Source: Aureispira sp. (GTDB lineage Bacteria; Bacteroidota; Bacteroidia; Chitinophagales; Saprospiraceae). Taken from it: a stretch of DNA of 36,345 nucleotides. Numbering within the stretch: position 1 is the first letter of the stretch; every line of letters starts with the position of its first letter. The notes below the pieces were generated by a model, which worked only from the letters and a program-made list of their open reading frames with translations, did not search any database and was not told the origin of the DNA. Of the stretch, positions 1 through 7,622 are shown piece by piece. Where the stretch lies: positions 1 through 36,345 of the forward strand of contig JAAEPD010000466.1 of assembly GCA_024222455.1 (NCBI GenBank), read 5' to 3'. The position numbers were made by a program, and so were the translations under genes.

Positions 1-56
1 AGAATCACAACGATTCTAAGCAAAGTGATAACTCGAATAATATTTCTTTAGAATAG
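1..56 (+). CDS. 3' end of an upstream gene (partial)
   Basis: One frame stays open from base 3 to a TAG at 54-56 and encodes a polar tail rich in Asn, Ser and Asp that ends in Ser-Leu-Glu. A weak hairpin follows directly, as expected at a gene end. Only about 17 codons are visible, so no function can be given, and the reading could be chance. Confidence 0.4.
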   Translation, partial: NHNDSKQSDNSNNISLE

Positions 57-61
57 TCAGG

Positions 62-82
62 GGACTTATAGTCCTAATTTTT
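62..82 (+). terminator. Weak hairpin terminator and second hairpin
   Basis: GGAC/GTCC pairs around a TTATA loop (62-74), followed by TAATTTTT. A second hairpin, CTACCAG (86-92) with CTGGTAG (100-106), lies just after it. Together they plausibly end the upstream transcript. The rest of the 57-250 gap holds a possible -7 element, TATTTTTG, at 130-137 for the receptor gene; I see nothing else there. Confidence 0.4.
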
Positions 83-250
83 AACCTACCAGACTTCAGC
101 TGGTAGTATTTCAGTTATAACAAAGTATATATTTTTGAGTTTAGCTAGTCAAAATTAAAGGCCAAGTGTAAATATTAGAATAATCACTATTTAAATATCA
201 AGAAGCTTGCTATCTTCACAGGATTATTACTACCTATAAAACACAAAACT

Positions 251-2635
251 ATGAAACTAATTAGAGAACTGCTATGGGCATTTTGTGCCTATTTCTTTGG
301 GCTAAGCGCCCTTATAGCACAAGATTTAACCACCCAAACAGTAAGCGGAAAAGTCTTAGATAAAGAAACAAAGCAGCCCTTGATAGGAGTCACTATCACA
401 GTGAAAAATTCTGAACCATTGTTGGGCGCTTCTAGTGATATAAATGGAGAATTTAAACTAGAAAATGTGCCCGTAGGGCGACAAGTAATTGAAGCACAGT
501 ATGTTGGTTATGCTACCTATATGACCGATAATTTGATAATAAATTCTGCAAAAGAAACCTATTTAGAGATTGAAATGTCAGAGAAGGTAGAAACTACTGG
601 GGAAGTAGTAGTGACAGCTTCTAGTTCTAGTGCAGGAGGGAGTCAACCTCTGAATGAGCTTTCTGTAGTAAGTACTCGGTCTTTTTCGGTAGAAGAAACG
701 CAACGTTATGCAGCCAGTATCAACGATCCAGGGCGTATGGCAATGGCTTTTCCTGGTGTGCAATCTAATCAAGATAGCGAGAATGATATTGTTATTAGAG
801 GGAACTCTTCTGTAGGCCTTTTGTGGCGTTTGGAAGGCTTAGATATCCCTAATCCTAATCATTTTGCACGTTCTGCTACTTCTGGTGGTGGTTTGACAGT
901 ATTTAGTTCCGCACTTTTGGGCAACTCTGACTTTTCTACAGGAGCCTTTGCTGCTGAGTATGGCAACGCTTTTTCGGGAGTGTTTGATATGCGTTTTCGC
1001 AAAGGAAATTTAACCAATAGAGAATACACTGCTAAAGTAGGTCTTATAGGACTTGATTTTGCAACGGAGGGGCCTATCAAAAAGGGCAGAAGTTCTTATT
1101 TGGTCAATTATCGTTATTCTACTTTAGGTTTGCTCAATTTAGCAGGACTGTATGTAGTACGTGAAAATGTAGGAAACAACTTCCAGGATTTATCTTTCAA
1201 TCTATATTTTTCTTCTCCTGACAATAGAAATCAATTTACGGTATTTGGTGTAGGAGGGATGAGTACAGAAGAGTGGCTTACCAAGCCAGATACTGCAGAT
1301 TGGATTACCTCTTTGGATTATGTAAGCGATAAAAACGGTTCTAATTTAGGTATACTAGGGATGACTTATACTCGATTGCTTAATGAAAAGTCTTACCTGA
1401 AAGTTGTTGCAGGAGGAGTGCTTAATCACACTGAACAGTTACAAGTAGAGCCAGATATTAGCGATCAATCTATTCGAGATACTCTTCAAGATTTTGATTA
1501 CAAAACCTTACGATCTAGCTTAGCATTGACTTATAGCTATAAGTTTAATAGCAAATTTAGAATAAAATCAGGTTTGACTGGTCAAGCAATTACCTATTGG
1601 TTAAATTATGACGAATATGTGAACAGTACTGTCGGTTTGCATACCTTTTTGGATGAGCGCGGGACTACCTTTCAAGCACAAGCTTATGCTCAAGGAAGCT
1701 ATAAACCATTGGATAAGTTGACCATCAATTTTGGTTTTCATGCCTTGTATTTAGCTCAAAATCATAGCTATAGCATAGAGCCAAGAGCTGCTATTCGCTA
1801 TCAAGCAACCAAGTCTACTGTATTAAGTTTGGCTTATGGTCTACATGGGCGTGTATTGCCTATTGGTACTTATATGTTGCGTTTGCCTAATGCAACAGGT
1901 ACGAGTGAACAACTGAATAAGGATTTGGGTGTAGCAAAATCTCACCATGCTGTATTGTCTTTGCAACAAATGATAGGTAAGAGTTTGAGGGTAACTTCTG
2001 AGTTCTATTATCAATATCAATTTGGTGTGCCAGTTGGTGTAGATAGCGCCACTACTTATTGGTTCTTTAATGAGCGAGATAACTATGGTACTCGACAAAT
2101 GGTTTCTGAAGGATATGGACAGAATTATGGATTGGATCTTTCTGTAGAAAAATTCTTTGGAAAAAGCTTCTTCCTGCTTTGTTCAGGTTCTGTATTCTGG
2201 TCTCAATACAAAACCTCTAAAGATGGTAAATGGAGAAGTACTCGTACTGATAACCGTTACAATATTAGCTTGATGGGAGGCTATGAATATACCTTCAAAA
2301 AAGGCGGTGTGTTGCAGTTTGGTTTGAAATCCTTTATAGTGGGAGGTTTGCGTTATACGCCTATAGATGAATCTGCGTCTAGGGTAGTAGGTGGTTTGGT
2401 TCCTATCAATGAGTTGGCATTTACAGAAGAATTTCCAATTTATTTCCGTTTGGATGCTCGTATTGCTTATCGCAAGGATCACAAAAAACTTTCTTACACG
2501 ATTGCATTGGACTTACAAAATGCTACTAATATGAAGAATATTAAGGAGAAACTCTATGATAGACAGGCAGCTGCATTAATCAATCGATACCATTCTGGAA
2601 TTTTACCAGTAGTGAGCTTTCAGATCGATTTTTAG
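251..2635 (+). CDS. TonB-dependent receptor (carboxypeptidase-regulatory-like domain, plug, barrel)
   Basis: Outer-membrane receptor for active uptake of an unknown ligand, powered by TonB-ExbBD. The 794 residues start with a signal peptide (about 1-24, hydrophobic core, ending LIAQ). A carboxypeptidase-regulatory-like beta-sandwich follows (about 29-112, with VSGKVLD, PLIGVTI, DINGEF and GYA). Next comes a plug-like region (about 140-250, with IRGNSS and EYGNAFSG), then a long run of alternating strands. The final residues, SFQIDF, end in Phe, the usual C-terminal signal for barrel insertion. No SusD partner, sigma/anti-sigma pair or substrate enzyme lies nearby, so it does not look like a glycan-utilisation locus. 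It appears to be a single-gene unit; the next gene has its own promoter-like sequence. Confidence 0.9.
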   Translation: MKLIRELLWAFCAYFFGLSALIAQDLTTQTVSGKVLDKETKQPLIGVTITVKNSEPLLGASSDINGEFKLENVPVGRQVIEAQYVGYATYMTDNLIINSAKETYLEIEMSEKVETTGEVVVTASSSSAGGSQPLNELSVVSTRSFSVEETQRYAASINDPGRMAMAFPGVQSNQDSENDIVIRGNSSVGLLWRLEGLDIPNPNHFARSATSGGGLTVFSSALLGNSDFSTGAFAAEYGNAFSGVFDMRFRKGNLTNREYTAKVGLIGLDFATEGPIKKGRSSYLVNYRYSTLGLLNLAGLYVVRENVGNNFQDLSFNLYFSSPDNRNQFTVFGVGGMSTEEWLTKPDTADWITSLDYVSDKNGSNLGILGMTYTRLLNEKSYLKVVAGGVLNHTEQLQVEPDISDQSIRDTLQDFDYKTLRSSLALTYSYKFNSKFRIKSGLTGQAITYWLNYDEYVNSTVGLHTFLDERGTTFQAQAYAQGSYKPLDKLTINFGFHALYLAQNHSYSIEPRAAIRYQATKSTVLSLAYGLHGRVLPIGTYMLRLPNATGTSEQLNKDLGVAKSHHAVLSLQQMIGKSLRVTSEFYYQYQFGVPVGVDSATTYWFFNERDNYGTRQMVSEGYGQNYGLDLSVEKFFGKSFFLLCSGSVFWSQYKTSKDGKWRSTRTDNRYNISLMGGYEYTFKKGGVLQFGLKSFIVGGLRYTPIDESASRVVGGLVPINELAFTEEFPIYFRLDARIAYRKDHKKLSYTIALDLQNATNMKNIKEKLYDRQAAALINRYHSGILPVVSFQIDF

Positions 2636-2674
2636 ATTTTTGAGCCTAGGTTTACGTTCTGTAATGGATTATTT

Positions 2675-2682
2675 TATCTTTG
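2675..2682 (+). promoter_or_regulatory. Bacteroidota-type -7 element (TATCTTTG)
   Basis: TATCTTTG matches TAnnTTTG, the -7 consensus of Bacteroidota housekeeping promoters. It lies about 100 bases before the carboxyltransferase start. No clear TTG -33 element sits at the expected distance. Confidence 0.45.
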
Positions 2683-2782
2683 CGCAGAAGATTATTTAGA
2701 TTATGATATAAGAACATATTTAAACATCTTTTTAGGAAGACACTTTAAGTTCATTCAACATTAAAATAAAGAATTATAAGAT

Positions 2783-4411
2783 ATGCTGGATTTAGAATTT
2801 AATAAAAACGAAGATTCGAATAAACTAGAGGTATCAAAACTACGATATGCTCTAGAAAAAGTAGCACAAGGTGGCGGCAAAAAACGTATAGATAAGCAAC
2901 ATGCCAAAGGTAAACTGACTGCTCGTGAACGCATTGACTATTTGATAGATACAGATAGTGAATTCTTAGAATTAGGTGCTTTTGCTGGACATGAAATGTA
3001 CGAAGAGTATGGTGGTTGTCCTGCTGGTGGTGTAGTTGGTGGTATTGGTTATGTAGAAGGCCGTCAGTGTATGATTGTAGCGAATGATGCTACTGTGAAA
3101 GCTGGTGCTTGGTTCCCAATAACTGGTAAGAAAAACTTACGATTCCAAGAGATTGCAATGGAAAATCGCTTACCTATTATCTACTTGGTAGATTCTGCAG
3201 GTGTGTTTTTGCCAATGCAAGACGAAATCTTTGCAGATAAGGAGCATTTCGGGCGCATTTTTAGAAATAATGCCCAAATGTCTAGCATGGGAATCCCTCA
3301 GATAGCTGCTATCATGGGAAGCTGTGTTGCTGGAGGTGCTTACCTTCCTATTATGTCTGATGAAGCATTGATCGTAGATGGAACAGGTTCTATCTTCTTA
3401 GCTGGGCCTTATTTGGTGAAAGCTGCGATAGGTGAAAATGTGGATAAAGAAACTTTGGGGGGTGCAACTACTCAAACTGAAATATCTGGTGTAACGGATT
3501 ATAAAATGCCAGATGACAAAAGTTGCTTAGATACTATCAAGAAATTGGTAGATAAAATTGGCGATTTTGATAAGGCTGGGTTTAGCAGAACAGAACCTAA
3601 ATTACCTTTAGGTAAGCAAGAAGATATTTATGGTCTTTTGCCTGCTGAGCGTACTAAGCCATATGACACTATGGAAATCTTGAAGCGTTTGGTCGATGAT
3701 TCTGAATTGACAGAGTACAAAAAAGGCTATGGACAAACGATTACTTGTGCTTATGCTCGCATAGATGGTTGGGCTGTAGGTATTGTAGCCAATAACCGCC
3801 AAGTAGTTAAGTCTAAAAAAGGTGAAATGCAATTTGGTGGAGTTATTTATTCTGACTCTGCAGATAAGGCAGCTCGTTTTATCATGAATTGTAACCAAAA
3901 GAAAATTCCATTAGTATTTTTGCATGATGTAACTGGCTTTATGGTTGGTTCTCGCTCTGAGCATGGAGGAATAATCAAGGATGGCGCTAAAATGGTATCA
4001 GCAGTATCTAACTCTACTGTACCTAAGTTTTCTATCGTAATGGGTAACTCTTATGGTGCTGGAAACTATGCTATGTGTGGTAAGGCTTATGATCCTAGAC
4101 TGATTGTAGCTTGGCCTTCTGCTAAGATAGCTGTAATGGGTGGTTCTCAAGCTGCTAAGGTATTGTTACAAATACAAACAGCATCTAAAAAAGCTAGAGG
4201 AGAGGAAGTTTCAGAAGCAGAAGAGGCTGCTTTATTGAAAAAAATAACTGATCGTTATGATAAACAAACTACTCCATACTATGCTGCTGCACGGTTGTGG
4301 GTAGATGCTATTATAGATCCTTTAGAAACACGTAAAGTGATTTCGATGGGGATAGAGGCTGCTAATAATGCCCCTGTAGCTAAGTTTAATCCTGGTGTAA
4401 TCCAGACTTAG
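2783..4411 (+). CDS. Acyl-CoA carboxylase carboxyltransferase (beta) subunit, methylcrotonyl-CoA carboxylase-like
   Basis: Biotin-dependent carboxyltransferase that moves carboxylate from carboxybiotin to an acyl-CoA. The 542 residues fit the usual 510-550 and form a two-crotonase-fold protein. Visible family blocks are IYLVDSAG and FGRIFRNNAQMS, the oxyanion-hole stretch GSCVAGGAY (about 179-187), and the C-terminal half with GNSYGAGNYAMCG. The VDS-G-FLP-Q and GGAYLPIMSDE wording looks most like the methylcrotonyl-CoA (leucine catabolism) branch, but propionyl-, geranyl- or glutaconyl-type relatives cannot be excluded by eye. The biotin carboxylase/biotin carrier partner is not in the window, so the holoenzyme is encoded elsewhere. 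An 11-bp-stem terminator follows. Confidence 0.88.
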   Translation: MLDLEFNKNEDSNKLEVSKLRYALEKVAQGGGKKRIDKQHAKGKLTARERIDYLIDTDSEFLELGAFAGHEMYEEYGGCPAGGVVGGIGYVEGRQCMIVANDATVKAGAWFPITGKKNLRFQEIAMENRLPIIYLVDSAGVFLPMQDEIFADKEHFGRIFRNNAQMSSMGIPQIAAIMGSCVAGGAYLPIMSDEALIVDGTGSIFLAGPYLVKAAIGENVDKETLGGATTQTEISGVTDYKMPDDKSCLDTIKKLVDKIGDFDKAGFSRTEPKLPLGKQEDIYGLLPAERTKPYDTMEILKRLVDDSELTEYKKGYGQTITCAYARIDGWAVGIVANNRQVVKSKKGEMQFGGVIYSDSADKAARFIMNCNQKKIPLVFLHDVTGFMVGSRSEHGGIIKDGAKMVSAVSNSTVPKFSIVMGNSYGAGNYAMCGKAYDPRLIVAWPSAKIAVMGGSQAAKVLLQIQTASKKARGEEVSEAEEAALLKKITDRYDKQTTPYYAAARLWVDAIIDPLETRKVISMGIEAANNAPVAKFNPGVIQT

Positions 4412-4429
4412 AAGTTTAGCTCCCTATTG

Positions 4430-4463
4430 CTAAGAGCTAATAGTTTTGACTGTTAGCTCTTAG
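4430..4463 (+). terminator. Strong hairpin terminator after the carboxyltransferase gene
   Basis: CTAAGAGCTAA (4430-4440) pairs perfectly with TTAGCTCTTAG (4453-4463) around a 12-base loop. The downstream T-tract is poor (TCTATTTATA), but the 11-bp stem sits 19 bases after the stop. Confidence 0.6.
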
Positions 4464-4528
4464 TCTATTTATATAGAAGACGAAGTGTAATCCCTAATTG
4501 AAAAAGCATAATTGATTTAGTTGAGTAT

Positions 4529-5383
4529 ATGAGTTCGCAAAAATTATCCACCAACGCATTTAAGAATTTCTTTCTAAATGATAAGAATATTTTGGCATTG
4601 ATTACCCTCAATGCTTTAGTGATCTTTTTGCAAGGGTTTCGCCCAGATGAAATAGGGGAACAGGTACGTGATATTTTGGTGATGTCTGATGACTTAATTT
4701 CTATACTATTCTTTGTGGAGGTTGTTGTCAAGGGGACACATTATGGATTTAAGCAATATTTGAAATCAACTTGGAATAAGTTTGATGTATTGCTCATCTT
4801 TTTATCGTTGCCTCCTATTATTATACGCTTTTTCCCAATAGAGGCTGTTAATGTAAGTTTCTTGTTGGTATTTAGAGTATTTAGGGTGTTTAAGTTCTTC
4901 CGATTTATACAATTCTTCCCTCAAGTAGAGCATATTTTCCGTTCGGTGCAAGAAGCGCTCAAGGCTTCTTTTATGGTCTTAGTTGGGTTTTTAGTATTTG
5001 TATTTATTATGGCTATTTTGTCTTGTTTCTTCTATCAAGACACCTCTCCAGACTTGTTTGGCAATCCTATTAAATCTTATTATACCATATTCCAAATCTT
5101 TACGGTAGAGGGTTGGAATGCTATACCTGATATTGTCTGTAAGAATGCAGAGTTAGGGAATGTAGCTTCCTTCTTTACGAAGATGTATTTTATGGTCTTG
5201 TTAATTTTAGGAGGTATTTTTGGATTGTCTATTGTGAACTCGATTTTTGTAGATGCAATGGTTAGTGACAATAATGATGAATTAGAAGAGCAAGTAACTC
5301 ATATCGAAAAAGAGGTGGTTGACCTTAAAACTAAGGTAGATCGCATTTTGGAGCTTTTGGAAGACAAAACAAGGGATAGTTAA
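4529..5383 (+). CDS. Voltage-gated cation channel, NavBac-like, with an EGW selectivity filter
   Basis: Six-helix voltage-gated channel of the bacterial sodium channel type, expected to form a homotetramer in the inner membrane. S4 carries charges every third residue (R116, R119, K122, R125). S5 spans about 147-168, the pore loop about 186-202 and S6 about 217-243. The filter reads T192-V-E-G-W-N197. Classical NaChBac/NavAb filters read TLESW; a Gly after Glu is typical of eukaryotic calcium channel repeats and, as I recall, of the described Ca2+-selective CavMr. A C-terminal heptad coiled coil (about 250-279) is the usual tetramerisation module. It starts a tightly spaced run of four genes (gaps 18, 12 and 9 bases). 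Ion preference is inference. Confidence 0.88.
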   Translation: MSSQKLSTNAFKNFFLNDKNILALITLNALVIFLQGFRPDEIGEQVRDILVMSDDLISILFFVEVVVKGTHYGFKQYLKSTWNKFDVLLIFLSLPPIIIRFFPIEAVNVSFLLVFRVFRVFKFFRFIQFFPQVEHIFRSVQEALKASFMVLVGFLVFVFIMAILSCFFYQDTSPDLFGNPIKSYYTIFQIFTVEGWNAIPDIVCKNAELGNVASFFTKMYFMVLLILGGIFGLSIVNSIFVDAMVSDNNDELEEQVTHIEKEVVDLKTKVDRILELLEDKTRDS

Positions 5384-5401
5384 TCATTAAATAATGATGT
5401 T

Positions 5402-5743
5402 ATGATTAATTACAATAATAAAAAATTTAGACCTATAGCTAATACCGAAAATGGAGAGACCTCAGCAGAAACTATTTTTGAGTATAAACAAGAAGGGAAT
5501 ATCTTAACTTCGAGCTACAAAGGAGGAGATATTCTTAAAGGCCATTTGATTGGTTTAGTAGATGATGATGGATGCATCCAAATGACTTATCATCAGATTA
5601 ATAAAAATAAAGAGATTATGACTGGTGTCTGCCGTTCTACTCCTGAGTTGTTGGAGAATGGCAAAATAAGGCTCCATGAAGTATGGCAATGGACTTCTGG
5701 TGATCACTCTAAAGGCAATTCAATTATCGAAGAGATTGATTAA
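5402..5743 (+). CDS. Small conserved lipocalin-like protein (often mislabelled n-acetylglutamate synthase)
   Basis: 113 residues, no signal peptide or membrane segment, predicted mostly beta. It belongs to a family I recognise from Bacteroidota and Firmicutes by blocks such as FEYKQEGNILTSSYKGG, MTYHQIN and RLHEVWQW-SGD-SKG. Databases often carry the name n-acetylglutamate synthase for it, but there is no GNAT acetyltransferase motif and the length is wrong, so I do not accept that function. It lies 18 bases after the channel gene and 12 before the SRPBCC gene, probably in the same transcript. Confidence 0.8.
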   Translation: MINYNNKKFRPIANTENGETSAETIFEYKQEGNILTSSYKGGDILKGHLIGLVDDDGCIQMTYHQINKNKEIMTGVCRSTPELLENGKIRLHEVWQWTSGDHSKGNSIIEEID

Positions 5744-5755
5744 TACAATGGTAGG

Positions 5756-6184
5756 ATGGAAGAAAATTATTCTAAAGAGTTCTTTATAACTAAAGATTCT
5801 AATATTGTACATCAAGCTATTTCGGAAGAAACTAATAAATGGTGGACGAGTAAGATAGATGAAAAAGAGGATGTTCTTCATCTTAAATTTGGAGACACTT
5901 ATAAGGTCATAAAAAGAAAAGAGCTAATTGCTCCTACTATAGTATTAGAATGGGAAGTCTTAGATGCATTTATTGCACATGATGCTATCTCAAAAAAGGG
6001 AGAATGGAAGGGTACCAAAATTAAATGGGAAATTAAAAAAGCTGAGAAAGGATGTATAGTCTCCTTTTCTCATCAAGGTTTAATCCCTGATTTTGAATGC
6101 TATGAGATGTGTGTAAAGGGATGGGGTTTTTATTTAGATAGTCTAATCCAATATTTAGAAACAGGGGTCGGAAACCCATTTTAA
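5756..6184 (+). CDS. SRPBCC / AHSA1-type START-like domain protein
   Basis: 142-residue single-domain protein. The pattern fits the helix-grip ligand-binding fold: an early helix with WWTSKI (about 29-34), central strands including IVLEWEVLDA, a GTKIKWEIKKAEKGCIVSFSHQG strand pair, and a long C-terminal helix starting CVKGWGFYLDSLIQYLETG. The WW and final GW-F-LDSL features are common in AHSA1-like proteins annotated as activators of Hsp90 ATPase homologues or as ligand-binding proteins. No ligand can be read from sequence. It sits 9 bases before the nucleoside phosphorylase. Confidence 0.8.
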   Translation: MEENYSKEFFITKDSNIVHQAISEETNKWWTSKIDEKEDVLHLKFGDTYKVIKRKELIAPTIVLEWEVLDAFIAHDAISKKGEWKGTKIKWEIKKAEKGCIVSFSHQGLIPDFECYEMCVKGWGFYLDSLIQYLETGVGNPF

Positions 6185-6193
6185 TCAAAAACT

Positions 6194-7078
6194 ATGGAAC
6201 GTATAATTTCGGATGCAGAACTTATCCTAAATCCAGATAAGAGTATTTATCACTTAAATCTAAAGCCTGAGCATATTGCTCCAACAGTGATAACAGTAGG
6301 TGATCCTAACCGAGTAGCTAAGGTGTCTAAATATTTTGATGAAATAGAGTTTGAAACGAGCAAAAGAGAGTTTGTAACACATACTGGTAGAATTGGTGAT
6401 AAGCGATTGACAGTGATTTCTACAGGTATAGGTACTGATAATATAGATATTGTATTGACAGAGTTGGATGCTTTGGTTAATATAGATTTTGATACTCGAC
6501 AAGCTAAAACAGAACATACTTCTTTAGATATTATCCGTATTGGTACTTCTGGAGGATTGGGGGAATCTATTCCTTTGGAGAGTTTTGTAGTGTCTGAATA
6601 TGCTGTAGGTATAGATGGTTTGATGTTGTTTTATCAAGACAATAAATCTAAAGAAGAAGCTGCTTTATTAAAGGATTTGTCTAGCTATTTACAAGACCGA
6701 GATTTTGCTTTTCCTATACCATTATATGTAGCTAAAAGTGGGGCAGATTTATCTGAAAAATTTAGTGGGGATGAGTGGTTGAGAGGTATTACGATAACGG
6801 CTCCAGGATTTTATGCGCCTCAAAATCGTTATTTGCGTGCTTTGCCTACTATAGATGATATGTTTTCTGTGTTGGATGATTTTTCTTATCAAGGAATGCC
6901 TATTTCTAATTTAGAGATGGAAACTTCTGGGATATACGGTTTGGCCAATACTTTGGGGCATCAAGCACTTTCTCTGAATGGAATACTAGCCAATAGAGCA
7001 ACAGGTGGTTTTGTGAAAGATCCTTATAAGTTGGAAGAGTCTCTTATTAAAAAGGCTTTGGAGATTATTGTTGCTTAA
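6194..7078 (+). CDS. Nucleoside phosphorylase (uridine phosphorylase-like)
   Basis: Cytoplasmic enzyme splitting a nucleoside with phosphate to base and ribose-1-phosphate. The 294 residues are close to the family length. The N-terminal GDPNRV (phosphate site), the central IGTSGGL, and NLEMETSGIYGLA near the C-terminus (Glu-Met-Glu, ribose binding) are hallmarks of the PNP/UDP phosphorylase family; the EMETSGIY wording favours uridine-type enzymes. Base preference cannot be fixed by eye. It is the last gene of the tight channel run (9-base gap upstream). The co-transcription looks conserved in style, but no pathway link is obvious. Confidence 0.87.
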   Translation: MERIISDAELILNPDKSIYHLNLKPEHIAPTVITVGDPNRVAKVSKYFDEIEFETSKREFVTHTGRIGDKRLTVISTGIGTDNIDIVLTELDALVNIDFDTRQAKTEHTSLDIIRIGTSGGLGESIPLESFVVSEYAVGIDGLMLFYQDNKSKEEAALLKDLSSYLQDRDFAFPIPLYVAKSGADLSEKFSGDEWLRGITITAPGFYAPQNRYLRALPTIDDMFSVLDDFSYQGMPISNLEMETSGIYGLANTLGHQALSLNGILANRATGGFVKDPYKLEESLIKKALEIIVA

Positions 7079-7136
7079 TATTTTTAGGTAACTTAAAGTG
7101 TAGTAAGTATATATCTTGCTTTAAAACGATATAATT

Positions 7137-7601
7137 ATGAGATACTTTTGGATGTTTTTGTTGCTAGTTGCTTTAGGCAATTTGTCTTGGGCTCAATCTG
7201 GAGAGACCCTTAAGCTTGCCGAATTGAGAAAGGATAAGATTGAAGTGTTGGCTAGCCCTGAACAATTGAAAAAGGTATCTACTACCATGATCTCGAGTAT
7301 TGCAGCTCCTAAAGATTATAAAATTACTTACCTCGATGCAGATAGAAAGATCTACTATCTATTTGGAAATGCTCTACGTGATGGCAAAGAAGTAACTTTT
7401 GCTATTGCTTTGGAAGAAAAGGGAGGTGAATTGTGGTTTGAACGAATCAATAAAAGTTGGTTTGTGTGCAAAAACTCAGGTTGTACAAGTTGTGAATTTA
7501 CAACTGCCATAGATGGAACTATCCGAAGATGTGCTTGTCCTGATGAGGGCGCAGATCTTAATGCTTGTCGTGTGATCACTGGGATAAAAACTAACGAGTA
7601 A
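7137..7601 (+). CDS. Small secreted protein with a Cys-rich C-terminus
   Basis: 154 residues with a clear signal peptide (1-20, ending SWAQ), so periplasmic or exported. The C-terminal third (about 112-147) carries six cysteines spaced C-x5-C-x2-C, then C-x-C and a last C, suggesting disulfides or metal binding. I do not recognise the family. It lies 58 bases after the phosphorylase and 21 before comEC, and may share the comEC transcript. Confidence 0.75.
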   Translation: MRYFWMFLLLVALGNLSWAQSGETLKLAELRKDKIEVLASPEQLKKVSTTMISSIAAPKDYKITYLDADRKIYYLFGNALRDGKEVTFAIALEEKGGELWFERINKSWFVCKNSGCTSCEFTTAIDGTIRRCACPDEGADLNACRVITGIKTNE

Positions 7602-7622
7602 ATTATATAATAAAATATTGCT

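Noticed and set aside
5402-5743. Annotation of the 113-residue protein as n-acetylglutamate synthase
   Set aside because: It lacks the acetyltransferase fold motifs and is far too short; the name is a database carry-over.
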